Shown here: piece after piece, positions 1-11,019 of the stretch
Numbering within the stretch: the stretch's first letter is position 1
Layout: each line of letters begins with the position of its first letter
Assembly: GCF_023757625.1 (NCBI RefSeq)
Contig: NZ_JALGBZ010000002.1
Location: 1 to 64,000 of the forward strand
DNA: 64,000 bases
Source of the DNA: Halomonas sp. S3-1-1
GTDB lineage: Bacteria > Pseudomonadota > Gammaproteobacteria > Pseudomonadales > Halomonadaceae
Reading direction: 5' to 3'
The notes under the pieces: generated by a model
What the model saw: only the letters and a program-made list of their open reading frames with translations
What the model was told of the DNA's origin: nothing
Database searches by the model: none
Program-made: the position numbers and the translations under genes

Positions 1-970
1 TCTTCGCCCCCAGCCGCTTGGCCAGCAGCGACGACATGATGTTGACCTCGTCGTCGTTGGTCAGCGCGCAGAAGATGTCGCAATCCTCGATGTTCTCCTC
101 TTCCAGCAGGCGCTTGCTGGTAGCGCTGCCGTGCAGCACCACGGTGCGATCGAGGCGCTCGGAGAGCGTGGTGCAGCGCTCCAGGCTGTGTTCGATGATC
201 TTGACCTGGTGGCTGTGCTCGAGATGCTCGGCCAGGCGCTCGCCGATGTTGCCACCACCGGCGATCACCACCCGGCGAAAACCGCGCTCAACGCGTCTGA
301 GCTCGCTCATCACCGCGCGGATATCGCGCCGCGCGGCGAGAAAGAACACCTCGTCGTCGGCCTCGATGACCGTGTCGCCGCGCGGGATGATCGGCCGGTT
401 GCGGCGGTAAATCGCCGCCACGCGGGTATCGACGTTGGGCATGTGGCGGCCCAGAAAGGCGAGATCCTGCCCCACCAGCGGCCCGCCGTAGAACGCCTTG
501 ACCGCGACGAGCTGCACGAGCCCGCCGGCGAACTCAAGCACCTGCAGCGCCCCCGGGTGCTCGATCAGCCGGCGCACATGATCGGTGACCACCTGCTCGG
601 GGCTGATCAGCACGTCGATGGGAATCGCCTCGTGGGCGAACAGGCCCTTGCGAGTCAGGTACGGCGTGGCGCGAACTCGGGCGATCTTGGTCGGCGTGCG
701 AAACAGGGTATGGGCGACCTGGCAGGCGATCATGTTGACTTCGTCGGAGTTGGTGACGGCGATCAGCATGTCGGCGTCCTCGCAGCCGGCCTGGCGCAGC
801 ACGATGGGGTAGGAGCCGGCGCCGGTGACGGTACGGATGTCGAGGCGCGTGTGGAGTTCGCGGAGCTTGGCCGTGTTGGTGTCGACCACGGTGATATCGT
901 TCTCTTCGCGCGCGAGGTGTTCGGCCAGCGTACCGCCGACCTGGCCGGCGCCGAGAATGATGATTTTCAT
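1..970 (-). CDS. trkA: Trk potassium uptake regulatory subunit TrkA (3' end beyond window)
   Basis: Cytoplasmic NAD(H)-binding regulator of the TrkG/TrkH K+ channel. The start ATG is at 968-970; 323 codons are present and the frame is still open at the window edge, so the C-terminus is missing (full proteins are near 455 residues). The N-terminus MKIIILGAGQVGG is a Rossmann glycine-rich loop (RCK_N), followed by an RCK_C region. A second Rossmann loop (VVIAGGGNIGERLAE, about residue 235) begins the second half, giving the duplicated RCK architecture of TrkA. It is the last gene of def-fmt-rsmB-(dodecin)-trkA, the usual gammaproteobacterial neighbourhood. Identification is secure. Confidence 0.95.
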   Translation of the reverse strand, partial: MKIIILGAGQVGGTLAEHLAREENDITVVDTNTAKLRELHTRLDIRTVTGAGSYPIVLRQAGCEDADMLIAVTNSDEVNMIACQVAHTLFRTPTKIARVRATPYLTRKGLFAHEAIPIDVLISPEQVVTDHVRRLIEHPGALQVLEFAGGLVQLVAVKAFYGGPLVGQDLAFLGRHMPNVDTRVAAIYRRNRPIIPRGDTVIEADDEVFFLAARRDIRAVMSELRRVERGFRRVVIAGGGNIGERLAEHLEHSHQVKIIEHSLERCTTLSERLDRTVVLHGSATSKRLLEEENIEDCDIFCALTNDDEVNIMSSLLAKRLGAK

Positions 971-1078
971 GGTGAATCGAATCCGTTGAAAGCGCCGGCG
1001 GTATGGTCAAACGAGAAGGGCGCTGCAATAAAGACGGCGGCCAGTGTAAACCAGCCGCCGTCGAAAAGCAGTGGGGAA

Positions 1079-1285
1079 TTACTCGAGGGTGAAGCCGACC
1101 TTGGCGGTCACCTGCCAGTGGGCGACCTGGCCATTTTCAAGATGGGCGCGGGTGTCGACCACCTCGAGCCAACGCATGTTGTCGATGCTTTTGGACGCCT
1201 TGGCCAGCGCCTTTTGCACCGCGTCTTCAATGCTTTTTTCCGAAGAGCCGGTAATTTCTACGTGCTTGTAAACATGATCGCTCAT
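1079..1285 (-). CDS. Dodecin (flavin-binding small protein)
   Basis: 68-residue protein of the dodecin family, which forms hollow dodecamers that store or sequester flavins. The sequence fits throughout: [15 protein letters not shown], a [15 protein letters not shown] helix, the flavin-stacking W in NMRWLEV, and the C-terminal [14 protein letters not shown] strand. Start chosen at MSDH because family members begin there; an in-frame ATG two codons upstream (1291) is also possible. AAGGA at 1296-1300 lies 10 nt before the chosen start and 4 nt before the upstream one. The gene sits between rsmB and trkA on the same strand, an unusual insertion into a conserved operon. Confidence 0.9.
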   Translation of the reverse strand: MSDHVYKHVEITGSSEKSIEDAVQKALAKASKSIDNMRWLEVVDTRAHLENGQVAHWQVTAKVGFTLE

Positions 1286-1333
1286 GGTCATCTCATCCTT
1301 GTCGATAGTTGGCGATTGGGCGTGAAGCTCGCA

Positions 1334-2665
1334 TCACGCCGGTTGCTTTTCCAGCCTGGCATAAAAAAAGCCATCGTGGCTATTTTGTTGCGAAAAGAGC
1401 TGCCGACCGTGGCCGCTGGCCATACCCCAGGCAACGTCTGTCGGGGTCGTTACGCGGGCGTCCGGGGTGCGTGCCACAAACGCGTCGATCTGTTTCGCGT
1501 TCTCTTGGGGAAGCACCGAGCAGGTGGCGTACAAGAGCGTGCCGCCCGGGCGTAAAAGCCCCCAGAGATTGTCCAGAATCGCCGCCTGAAGCCTGGCCAG
1601 CTGGCCGATATCGCTTTGCCGGCGCAGCTTCTTGATATCCGGGTGGCGACGAATCACGCCGGTTCCCGAACACGGCGCATCGAGTAAAATAGCATCGAAG
1701 AGCGTACCGCTCCACCAGTCGCGCTCAGCGGCGTCGGCGTGAATCAGATTGGCGCTCAGGTTGAGCCGGCCGAGCGTATCGTCGACCCGCGCCAGGCGCT
1801 GGTTGTCGCTATCCAGCGCCGTTAGCGCGATGTCGAACTGCTCGAGCAGGTGGGCGGTCTTGCCGCCGGGAGCGGCGCAGGCGTCCAGCACCTGGGCGCC
1901 GGGGCGTGGGGCGATCGCCGGACCTAAAAGCGCGGCGCTGAGCTGGGCCGCCTCGTCCTGCACGCTGACATGGCCTTCCGCGAAGCCGGGGAACTGCGAG
2001 ACGTCGCAGGGCGTTTCCAGCGTGATGGCGTCTGGCGCGTGAAGGCAAAGATGTGCGTCGAGCCCCTGTTCCGTGAGCCTGGCCAGATACGCTTCGCGGT
2101 CGTTGACGCGCTGGTTCACGCGCAGCGTCATGGGGCCTGGCTCGTTGTTGGCGGCGACTACCTCGCGCCACTGCTCGGGCCAGGCGCTCTTGAGCGCATT
2201 CAAAAGCCAGGCCGGGTGTTCGAGCGCTGCGCTTTCATCGCGGTCGACCTCGGCAACGAGCGTTTCGCTTTCGCGCTGCAGGCGGCGCAGGCAGCCGTTC
2301 AACACCCGCGTGGCCCACTCCTTTTTCAAAAGCCTGGCCGCACCGGCGGTTTCGCCCACCGCCGCGTGGGCGGGAATGCGCATGTACAACAGCTGGTAGA
2401 TACCGATCAACAAAAGCGCGTTGACGTCCTGGTCGCGCTTTTTGAACGGCTGCTTCAAGAGTTTGCCGGCGATCGCCTCGAGGCGCGGCAGGCGCCGGCA
2501 GCTGCCATAGCAGAGCTCCTTGAGCAGGCCGCGGTCGCGGGCGATGACGCTGTGCTCGTCGAGGCCGGCAAGCGAGCCCTGCTCGCTGAGAACGGGGGCG
2601 AGGGCGCGAGCGGCGGCGGCGCGAACTTCCTGGCCGCTGCCTTCCTGGGGGCGTTTGGCGCTCAT
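1334..2665 (-). CDS. rsmB: 16S rRNA m5C967 methyltransferase RsmB
   Basis: 443 residues, close to the family norm. An N-terminal NusB-like RNA-binding domain (about residues 1-145) is followed by a Rossmann-fold SAM methyltransferase domain. Motif [11 protein letters not shown] is at 261-270, the DAPCSGTG loop at 329-336, and the catalytic LLYATCS near 380, giving the two-cysteine Sun/NOL1 signature. It methylates C967 of 16S rRNA with SAM. Its start overlaps the fmt stop by four bases (ATGA), implying translational coupling in def-fmt-rsmB. Confidence 0.96.
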   Translation of the reverse strand: MSAKRPQEGSGQEVRAAAARALAPVLSEQGSLAGLDEHSVIARDRGLLKELCYGSCRRLPRLEAIAGKLLKQPFKKRDQDVNALLLIGIYQLLYMRIPAHAAVGETAGAARLLKKEWATRVLNGCLRRLQRESETLVAEVDRDESAALEHPAWLLNALKSAWPEQWREVVAANNEPGPMTLRVNQRVNDREAYLARLTEQGLDAHLCLHAPDAITLETPCDVSQFPGFAEGHVSVQDEAAQLSAALLGPAIAPRPGAQVLDACAAPGGKTAHLLEQFDIALTALDSDNQRLARVDDTLGRLNLSANLIHADAAERDWWSGTLFDAILLDAPCSGTGVIRRHPDIKKLRRQSDIGQLARLQAAILDNLWGLLRPGGTLLYATCSVLPQENAKQIDAFVARTPDARVTTPTDVAWGMASGHGRQLFSQQNSHDGFFYARLEKQPA

Positions 2666-3660
2666 GAATTATCTTCCTGTTGCGTCAAGGGCGAGCCCAA
2701 GCGGCTGCCGGGCGCAAGCCGTGGGGAATGGGCGTTGAGCAGCGCGCTGACCGGCAGCATTTTGCCCCCGGGAAGCTGAACGTGGCTGACGCACAGCACC
2801 TCGCGGCCTTCTTCACCGCAGGCGATGCGCAGATGATCGCGGCCGTGGGCGAGCAGCGTGCCCGGCTCGACGGCGTCATCGGTGCTGTCGCTTGCGCGCT
2901 CCTCGGCGCGGGCCATGTAAAGGCGCAGGCGCTCGTCGCCAAGCTGGCACCAGGCAACCGGCCAAGGGTTGAAGGCGCGAATCTTCTGCGCAAGCGTGCA
3001 GGCGTTCTGGTGAAAATCGAGCTCGGCCTCGGTCTTGCTCAGTTTGGCGGCGTAGGTCACACCTTCAATGGGTTGGGGCGTGGCCGTAAGCCCGCCTCCC
3101 GCCAGGGCGTCGAGAGCCTCGATCAGCGCTTTGGCGCCGTCCTCGGCCAGCCGGTCGTGAAGCAGGCCGCCGGTGGTTTGCTCGGTGATCGGCGTTTCGA
3201 GCTCGAGCAGCATGTCGCCGGTATCGAGGCCGGCGTCCATCTGCATGATGGTGACTCCGGAGGCGGCGTCGCCGGCTTCTATCGCCCGCTGAATCGGGGC
3301 GGCGCCGCGCCAGCGCGGCAACAGCGAGGCGTGAACGTTGATACAGCCCTGCCGCGGCGTATCGAGCACCGCCTGCGGCAGCAAGAGTCCGTAGGCCACC
3401 ACCACCATGAGGTCGGAGTTAAGTGCTGCCAGCTCGGCCTGGGCGGCGGGGTCTTTCAAACTTTGCGGCTGGTACACGGGCAGGTCATGTTCGAGCGCCA
3501 GGCGTTTGACCGGGCTCGGGGTGAGCTTTCGCCCACGCCCGGCCGGGCGGTCGGGCTGGGTGTAAACGCCCACCACCTGGTGGTCGCTTTTGAGTAAGGC
3601 GGAGAGGTGGGATTCGGCGAACTCCGGAGTGCCTGCAAAGACGACGCGCAGTGAGGGCAT
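2662..3660 (-). CDS. fmt: Methionyl-tRNA formyltransferase
   Basis: 332 residues. Transfers a formyl group from 10-formyl-THF to Met-tRNA(fMet) for translation initiation. The frame is open further upstream, but [15 protein letters not shown] is the family N-terminus, so the start is placed at 3660. The catalytic triad N108, H110 and D146 lies in [17 protein letters not shown] and [12 protein letters not shown]; the C-terminal OB-like tRNA-binding domain follows (about 208-315). It overlaps rsmB by ATGA and lies downstream of def, separated by a hairpin. Confidence 0.97.
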   Translation of the reverse strand: MPSLRVVFAGTPEFAESHLSALLKSDHQVVGVYTQPDRPAGRGRKLTPSPVKRLALEHDLPVYQPQSLKDPAAQAELAALNSDLMVVVAYGLLLPQAVLDTPRQGCINVHASLLPRWRGAAPIQRAIEAGDAASGVTIMQMDAGLDTGDMLLELETPITEQTTGGLLHDRLAEDGAKALIEALDALAGGGLTATPQPIEGVTYAAKLSKTEAELDFHQNACTLAQKIRAFNPWPVAWCQLGDERLRLYMARAEERASDSTDDAVEPGTLLAHGRDHLRIACGEEGREVLCVSHVQLPGGKMLPVSALLNAHSPRLAPGSRLGSPLTQQEDNS

Positions 3661-3712
3661 GGATCTACCTGTTCGAAAAACGGTGGAGAGGGCGGCCGGA
3701 TAAACGGACGTG

Positions 3713-3737
3713 AAAAAGCCGCCCACGGGCGGCTTTT
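3713..3737. terminator. Bidirectional hairpin between def and fmt
   Basis: GCCGCC/GGCGGC stem with loop CACG, flanked by AAAAA on one side and TTTT on the other, immediately downstream of the def stop codon. It could stop transcription in either direction. Because it sits inside the def-fmt operon it may act as an attenuator rather than a complete stop. Confidence 0.6.
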
Positions 3738-3744
3738 ACGGCGT

Positions 3745-4257
3745 CTAGGCGTCCTGCATCAGCTTGTGGCGCTTTTGCATTTTCTTCATGATGCGATCGC
3801 GCTTGAGCGCGGACAGATAATCGACGAAGAGCACGCCTTCCAGGTGGTCGTACTCGTGCTGGATGCAGTGGGCAAGCAGCCCGTCCGCTTCGAGCTCGAA
3901 CGCCTCGCCGTCGCGGTTTTGGGCGTTGAGCTTCACCTTCAAAAAGCGTGGAACATCCGCGTAGTGCTCGGGAATCGAAAGGCACCCTTCGGAAAGCGGC
4001 TCTTTCTCTTCGCCGATCGGCTCATAGCGCGGGTTGATCATGGCCAGCGGCGAGTCGCCCGCCTCGGAGACATCCATTACCACCACGCGGCGGTGAACGT
4101 CGATCTGGGTGGCGGCAAGGCCGATGCCACGGGCGTCGTACATGGTCTCCAGCATGTCGTCGACCAGGCTTCGAACTTCATCGTCAACGGTCTCCACCGG
4201 CTTCGCCTTGGTTCTCAGGCGCTCATCGGGGAATTCGAGAATGGGACGTTTGGCCAT
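3745..4257 (-). CDS. def: Peptide deformylase
   Basis: 170 residues, typical length. Removes the N-formyl group from nascent proteins using an active-site metal, normally Fe2+. All three signature motifs are intact: GIGLAATQ (44-51), EGCLSIP with metal ligand C92, and HEYDHLEG with ligands H134 and H138 and catalytic E135. First gene of the minus-strand def-fmt-rsmB-dodecin-trkA run and divergent from the LysM gene, so both promoters must lie in 4258-4475. Confidence 0.98.
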   Translation of the reverse strand: MAKRPILEFPDERLRTKAKPVETVDDEVRSLVDDMLETMYDARGIGLAATQIDVHRRVVVMDVSEAGDSPLAMINPRYEPIGEEKEPLSEGCLSIPEHYADVPRFLKVKLNAQNRDGEAFELEADGLLAHCIQHEYDHLEGVLFVDYLSALKRDRIMKKMQKRHKLMQDA

Positions 4258-4475
4258 GGCGTTACAATCACCGTTGTTGAATCTGCGGTTTGAAACGGGG
4301 AGCCCCGGCGCTTCAAACGCGGTAGGGTTGAAAAAGGAGCCAAAAAGTCGCGCTCGCGTTGCAATGGGCGGGCGCGACCCTGTGCTTTACTATAGGCCAC
4401 TATATCACGCTGGCGGTACTTCTGGGCATGCACGCGGGCGTGTCGTTGACCGCTGCCACCGCTTTAGGATCCGCC

Positions 4476-5519
4476 ATGCTCATGCATAAAACCTTTCGCT
4501 TGGGTGCCCTTGCCGCGCTGCTGGTGAGTGTCGCCGCGTTTGCCAACGCCGCACAGGGCTGGGAGCGTATTCGAAGCGACGCCCCCGAGCGCTACGTGGT
4601 GGTCAAAGGCGACACGCTTTGGGGCATCGCCGCGCGCTTTTTGCAAAACCCCTGGCAGTGGCCGTCGCTTTGGGAGGCCAACCCGCAGATTCGCAACCCG
4701 CACCTGATCTACCCCGGCGACACGCTGGTACTGCGCGACTGCGCCGGCGCCCCTTGCTTTGCGCTGGAAACAGGCCAGCCGGTGGTGAAGCTTTCGCCGC
4801 GCGTGCGCACCATCGAGCCGCGCGAGGCGGTGTTGGCGCTGCCGATGGACGTGGTCGAGGTGTTTCTGCGCCAGCACCGCTTTCTGGAAGCGGGCCGGGC
4901 GCTCGGGGAGCTTGGCTACGTGGTCGGCGGCGAGAACCAGCGCTTCATCAGCGGCGCCGGCGACACGCTCTTTGTGCGCGGTGAGCTGCCCTCGGGCGTG
5001 CCGCTGGGCTTTTATCGCCCGGGCGAGCCCTACCTTTCTGCCAGCGGCGAGGTGTTGGGCCAGGAGCTGGTCTTCATCGGCGAGGCGCGCCTGATCGACC
5101 AGCAGGGCGAGATCGCCCGGGTCGAGGCGCTCAGCGCCAGGCAAGAGGTGCGCAACGACGACATCGTGATCGCGCTCGATAACAGGATCGAGGGCGACTT
5201 TCAGCCGCGCGCGCCGCAGGCCGAGGTGGCCGGCCACATCATCGCCGCCCCCGGCGGGGTGCGCTTCATCGGCCGGCTGCAGGTCGTGGCCATCGACCTC
5301 GGCACTCAGGATGGCCTGCAACCCGGGCACGTGCTGCGCGTCGACCAGCAGGGCGAACTCATCAACGACCCGCGCACCAGCGAGCTGTTCCAACTGCCCA
5401 ACACCGAAGGCGGGCTTTTGATGGTGTTCAAACCTTATAGTCGCATGAGCTACGCACTGGTGATGCAGGCCTCCAACGTGCTGGCGGTAGGCGACGAGGT
5501 GCGCACGCCCAGGCCATGA
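4476..5519 (+). CDS. LysM-domain envelope protein next to dprA
   Basis: 347 residues. The frame is open well upstream, but the ATG at 4476 (MLMHKTFRLGALAALL) has AGGA six bases before it and starts a clear signal peptide ending near ANAAQG. A LysM domain follows at about 36-85 (YVVVKGDTLWGIAARF through LIYPGDTLVL), predicted to bind peptidoglycan. The remaining 250 residues are conserved in proteobacterial homologues but have no assigned function. It sits 60 bases upstream of dprA and divergent from def, as in Pseudomonas. Periplasmic location is inferred from the signal peptide. Confidence 0.85.
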   Translation: MLMHKTFRLGALAALLVSVAAFANAAQGWERIRSDAPERYVVVKGDTLWGIAARFLQNPWQWPSLWEANPQIRNPHLIYPGDTLVLRDCAGAPCFALETGQPVVKLSPRVRTIEPREAVLALPMDVVEVFLRQHRFLEAGRALGELGYVVGGENQRFISGAGDTLFVRGELPSGVPLGFYRPGEPYLSASGEVLGQELVFIGEARLIDQQGEIARVEALSARQEVRNDDIVIALDNRIEGDFQPRAPQAEVAGHIIAAPGGVRFIGRLQVVAIDLGTQDGLQPGHVLRVDQQGELINDPRTSELFQLPNTEGGLLMVFKPYSRMSYALVMQASNVLAVGDEVRTPRP

Positions 5520-5579
5520 TGAAACGGGCGCGATAAACAGCCCGGGGTGAAAAAGCTTAAAACTAAAAAGGAGGCGGGT

Positions 5580-6704
5580 ATGGATGCCAACGCGTGGCTG
5601 GTTTTGGCCGCGCTGCCCCATATGGGCGCGCACCGGCTCAAGGCGCTTTATGATCAGGCGCCGGACTGGCCCTTGGGGTGGCTCGCCGCGCTCCCGGCGC
5701 CGGCGGCCAGCGCGCTCAGGCTCTGGCTCGACCACCCAAATAAAAGCCCGCTTCAGGCGCCAATCGATGCCACCCGCGCCTGGCGTGAGGCCGGCCCCCG
5801 CCGCCACGTGCTACACCCGGGCCACCCACGCTGGCCGACGCTTCTCGACGAGCTGCCGGACCCGCCGCCGGTTTTGTGGGCCCAGGGCGATCTCAACGCG
5901 CTGACCGGCCCGCGCCTGGCGATGGTGGGGACCCGCAAGCCGACCGCGGAAGGCGGGCGCAACGCTCGGGAGTTTGCCCGCGCGCTTGCCGCTCGCGGCT
6001 GGTGCGTGGTCAGCGGCATGGCGCTGGGCGTGGACGGCCTGGCCCAGCAGGCCGCCCTCGATGAAGGCGGCGCCACGGTGGCGGTGCTGGGCTCGGGGGT
6101 GGATGTCATCTACCCGGCGAGCCACCGCGCGCTTTATCAGCAGCTCACCCAAACGCCGCGGGCGCTGGTGCTCTCGGAACACCCGCCGGGCACCCGCGCG
6201 CGGCCGGCGTACTTTCCGCGGCGCAATCGAATCGTTACCGGGCTTTCGCTTGGCACGCTGGTGGTCGAGGCCACGGAAAAAAGCGGCAGCCTGGTCAGCG
6301 CGCGGCTGGCGCTGGAGCAGGGCCGCGAGCTCTTCGCGCTGCCGGGCTCGCTTTATAACGTGCAGGCCGCCGGGTGCCTGTCGCTGCTGAAAAGCGGAGC
6401 CATTCTTACGCGCCACGTCGACGACATTTTTGAGGAGCTCGGCCACTGGGCCGGCGCGTACCTGCCCGGAGCCGAGCGAAGCCCAGCGGAACCCGCCGCG
6501 CCCGGCCCGGTCCAGATGAATGCGTCGCTTGCGCTCGATACTCAGGATGCGCTGCTCGCCGCGCTCTCCTCGACCCCCACGCCGATCGATTTGCTGGTGC
6601 AGCATACCGACCAGAGCGTGGGGCAGTGCCAGCAAAGGCTTCTCATGCTGGAGCTCGAGGGCCGCGTGGCCCAGCAGGCGGGCGGCTGGGTGCGCTTGGG
6701 TTAG
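5580..6704 (+). CDS. dprA: DNA-processing protein DprA
   Basis: 374 residues. DprA loads RecA on incoming single-stranded DNA during natural transformation. A perfect AAGGAGG at 5568-5574 sets the start at 5580. An N-terminal SAM-like helical region is followed by the Rossmann-like core: MVGTRKPTAEGGRNA, VVSGMALGVDGLAQQAAL, AVLGSGVDVIYP, FPRRNRIVTGLS and FALPGS are the diagnostic segments. A C-terminal winged-helix domain occupies about 310-374. No other competence genes are in the window. Confidence 0.96.
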   Translation: MDANAWLVLAALPHMGAHRLKALYDQAPDWPLGWLAALPAPAASALRLWLDHPNKSPLQAPIDATRAWREAGPRRHVLHPGHPRWPTLLDELPDPPPVLWAQGDLNALTGPRLAMVGTRKPTAEGGRNAREFARALAARGWCVVSGMALGVDGLAQQAALDEGGATVAVLGSGVDVIYPASHRALYQQLTQTPRALVLSEHPPGTRARPAYFPRRNRIVTGLSLGTLVVEATEKSGSLVSARLALEQGRELFALPGSLYNVQAAGCLSLLKSGAILTRHVDDIFEELGHWAGAYLPGAERSPAEPAAPGPVQMNASLALDTQDALLAALSSTPTPIDLLVQHTDQSVGQCQQRLLMLELEGRVAQQAGGWVRLG

Positions 6705-6788
6705 ATCCGATCAAGCAGGCCGAATCGCGCAGCGTGGTAAGATGGCGGTTCGAACCGTGGCAGCGCCGCGCATTCACAGGAGGACGTG

Positions 6789-7346
6789 ATGACTTCGATG
6801 GACAATCTTCAGCGCGTGGTCCAGACCCTACGCCAGGGCGGCGTGATCGCCTGCCCGACCGAGGCGGTATGGGGGCTGAGCTGCGACCCGGACAACGACG
6901 AGGCGCTGGCGCACCTGATGCGCCTGAAAGAGCGCGACCCGGCCAAGGGCGTGATTCTGGTCGCCGCTAGCATCCAGCAGTTCGGCCCCTGGCTCGAGTC
7001 GCTGCCGCTGGCGCTGCACGCCCCGCTCGCCGCGAGCTGGCCTGGCCCCCACACCTGGCTGGTGCCGGACAACGGGCGCAGCCACGGCCTCGTGCGCGGC
7101 GCCCACCAGAGCGTGGCGCTGCGGGTGACCGACCACCCCGTTATGAAGGCCCTTTGCGAGGCCTTCGGCGGGCCGCTGGTGTCGACCTCCGCCAACCGCG
7201 CCGCCGAGCCGCCGGCGATGAGCCGTGACGAGGTACGTGCCGTTTTCGGCGACGAGATCAGTGCCGTGCTCGACGGCGAACTCGGCGGTCAGACCCGGCC
7301 CAGCACCATTCGCGATCTGGTGACCAACGAGGTGCTGCGCGCCTGA
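6789..7346 (+). CDS. tsaC: Threonylcarbamoyl-AMP synthase TsaC
   Basis: 185 residues, the short TsaC form lacking the Sua5 C-terminal domain. Makes threonylcarbamoyl-AMP from threonine, bicarbonate and ATP, the first step of t6A37 tRNA modification. Conserved segments are GGVIACPTEAVWGLSCDP near the N-terminus, KGVILVAAS, SWPGPHTWLVP, and PLVSTSANRA. AGGAGGA at 6778-6784 fits the ATG at 6789 better than the GTG one codon earlier. The dprA-tsaC-hemF-aroE order is common in gammaproteobacteria. Confidence 0.94.
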   Translation: MTSMDNLQRVVQTLRQGGVIACPTEAVWGLSCDPDNDEALAHLMRLKERDPAKGVILVAASIQQFGPWLESLPLALHAPLAASWPGPHTWLVPDNGRSHGLVRGAHQSVALRVTDHPVMKALCEAFGGPLVSTSANRAAEPPAMSRDEVRAVFGDEISAVLDGELGGQTRPSTIRDLVTNEVLRA

Positions 7347-7347
7347 C

Positions 7348-8190
7348 ATGAGCCACTTCCTGCACGACGCCATGGTGGCCAGGCTCGGCGCGGCGCGGGC
7401 CGACGAAAACCCTGGCCCGTTTCCGGAAGGTGGCCTCGTGCGCCGCATTCACGGCGACTTCACCCCGATGATGTGCGGCGGCATCAGCGCGCTGCTTTTA
7501 CAAATGCTGCATCCGCTGGCGCTGGCCGGCGTGTGGGACCACTCCAACTTTCGCCACGATATGGTCGGGCGCCTCAGGCGCACCAGCGACTTCATCGCGA
7601 CCACCAGCTTCGCCGATTTCGCCCAGGCAGAAGAGGCGATCGCTCGGGTACGCCGAGTGCACGCAAAGGTGCGCGGCCACGCCGCCGATGGGCGCGCCTA
7701 CGCCGCCGACGACCCGGACCTGCTCACCTGGGTGCACGTCGCGGAGATGAGCCGCTTCATGGCCGCGCACCTGGTGTACCGCAACCCATCGCTCAGCGCG
7801 GCGGACCAGGACCGCTACTTTTTCGAAACCGCCTGCATCGCCGAGGCGCTCGGCGCCCGCCAGGTGCCGGACAGCCGCGACGCGGTGGCGGCGTATCTCG
7901 AGGCCAAGCGAGGTGAGCTTGTCTGCGACAAGCGCACCCGCGACGTGGTGCGAGTGCTTTTAGGCGCGCCGCCACGCCATCTGATTCTGCGCCCGGCAGG
8001 CGCCTTGTTCATGCGCGCCGGCATCGACCTTCTGCCCGAGTGGGGCTCCCGGGCGCTGTCACTCGACATGCCCCGGGTGCAGCGCCGGCTGGTGCGCGCC
8101 GGCATCAAAAGCGCGATACCGATGATCAGCCGCGCGGTGCGAAGCGGCGCCTACCGCCGCGCGCTGGTGCGCTTTCAGCGCCACGACTGA
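7348..8190 (+). CDS. DUF2236 / MpaB-family oxygenase-like protein
   Basis: 280 residues starting one base after the tsaC stop, so probably co-translated. It fits the DUF2236 family, which includes heme-dependent rubber (latex) oxygenases and fungal MpaB. Visible family features are GDFTPMMCGGISALLLQMLHP, GVWDHSNFRHD, LRRTSDFI, and WVHVAEMSRFMAAH. His residues in these helices are candidate heme ligands. No signal peptide. Its position between tsaC and hemF is suggestive for a heme protein, but the substrate is unknown. Confidence 0.8.
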   Translation: MSHFLHDAMVARLGAARADENPGPFPEGGLVRRIHGDFTPMMCGGISALLLQMLHPLALAGVWDHSNFRHDMVGRLRRTSDFIATTSFADFAQAEEAIARVRRVHAKVRGHAADGRAYAADDPDLLTWVHVAEMSRFMAAHLVYRNPSLSAADQDRYFFETACIAEALGARQVPDSRDAVAAYLEAKRGELVCDKRTRDVVRVLLGAPPRHLILRPAGALFMRAGIDLLPEWGSRALSLDMPRVQRRLVRAGIKSAIPMISRAVRSGAYRRALVRFQRHD

Positions 8191-8234
8191 GTGCGGCGCC
8201 CCTTCACCGCTTCTGTTTTACCCCTTACCATTGA

Positions 8235-10018
<1,784 letters not shown>

Positions 10019-10023
10019 GCGCC

Positions 10024-10058
10024 TGCCTGCCAGGCGCGCAGCACGCGCCTGGCAGGCA
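10024..10058. terminator. Perfect 15-bp stem-loop between convergent aroE and M48 genes
   Basis: The two arms (10024-10038 and 10044-10058) are exact reverse complements around a CAGCA loop. It lies between converging genes and has no U-run on either side, so it is either a non-canonical terminator or an RNA-stabilising stem. Confidence 0.5.
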
Positions 10059-10085
10059 AACGGAGTCAAAGGAAGAAGTGCGCGA

Positions 10086-10886
10086 TCAGGGGCGCGGGCA
10101 GTTCGGCGTGCGGCCCTGGCCTCTGGCCTGCTCGTAGATCGACATGGCCTGGCTTATGGTGGACTGCAGCCCTTCGATGCGCTGGCCCTGGCTTGGGTGG
10201 GTCGAAAGCCACACGGGCGGAGCGCCGCCGCTGGATGCCGCCTGCATGTTCTCCCACAGCGTTACGCCTTCACGCGGGTCGAAGCCAGCCTGGGCCATCA
10301 GGTTCTGACCGATGGTGTCCGCCTCGCTTTCGTGCGTCCGCGAAAACGGCAGCGCGATGCCGTACTGCGCGCCCATGCCCAGCACGCCCATGAGCTGCTG
10401 GCCGCCGGCGGATTGGCCTGCAGCGCTGGAAATCACCGATAGTCCCAGCGAGGTCGCGCTTTCGGTCGAGGCGCGCTCGTTGGCGTGGTTGGCCAGCACG
10501 TGGCCGATCTCGTGGCCCACGACCGAGGCGAGCTGGTCCTGGCTGGTGGCGATGTCGAGCATGCCGGTGTTGACACCCATGTAGCCGCCGGGCAGGGCGA
10601 AGGCGTTGGGCTGCTCGGACTTGAACACGCGCACCTGCCAGTCCATGCTCCGCTGGCGCTCCGGCAGCACGTCGACGATGGCGTTGGTGACGCACTGCAC
10701 GTAGCGCAGGCTCGCCTGATCACCCATCGGCACGTCCTGCTGATACTGGGTAAATGCCTGCTGGCCCATCTGATTCAGTTCGGCATCCGACAACAGCAAC
10801 AGCTGCGATCGGCCAGTGGGCGAGGTGCTACAGGCGGCGAGCGAGGCGCACAGCGCGGTAACGGCGAAAGGGCGAAGCCAGCGCAT
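10086..10886 (-). CDS. M48-family metalloprotease lipoprotein (LoiP/YggG-like)
   Basis: 266 residues. The signal peptide ends in a lipobox SLAAC with C19, so it should be an acylated envelope protein. Zinc protease motifs are complete: HEIGH at 125-129 and the third-ligand ESEAD near 187. Family members degrade misfolded outer-membrane proteins (LoiP, BepA-like), but this one lacks the TPR tail of BepA. A conserved GGYMGVNTGML block precedes the active site. Convergent with aroE. Confidence 0.88.
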   Translation of the reverse strand: MRWLRPFAVTALCASLAACSTSPTGRSQLLLLSDAELNQMGQQAFTQYQQDVPMGDQASLRYVQCVTNAIVDVLPERQRSMDWQVRVFKSEQPNAFALPGGYMGVNTGMLDIATSQDQLASVVGHEIGHVLANHANERASTESATSLGLSVISSAAGQSAGGQQLMGVLGMGAQYGIALPFSRTHESEADTIGQNLMAQAGFDPREGVTLWENMQAASSGGAPPVWLSTHPSQGQRIEGLQSTISQAMSIYEQARGQGRTPNCPRP

Positions 10887-11019
10887 ATAAATTCCTTGTT
10901 GGCGAAAAGCCGTATGAAGGTGAACGATCCGTTTCGAGTAGTTTTATCATAACGCAGCGAGCGGTCAAATGCGGGCGGCGAATTGGCAAGTCTGTCCGCC
11001 CGGCGCCGCGCCGCAAACG

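Noticed and set aside
1..970. trkA as a pseudogene because no closed frame is visible
   Set aside because: The frame is open to the window edge with intact motifs, so it is simply cut by the window.
131..1555. Long plus-strand open frame opposite trkA and dodecin
   Set aside because: It is antisense to two well-conserved genes; its protein is of low complexity as expected from reading GC-rich codons backwards, and it has no family signature.
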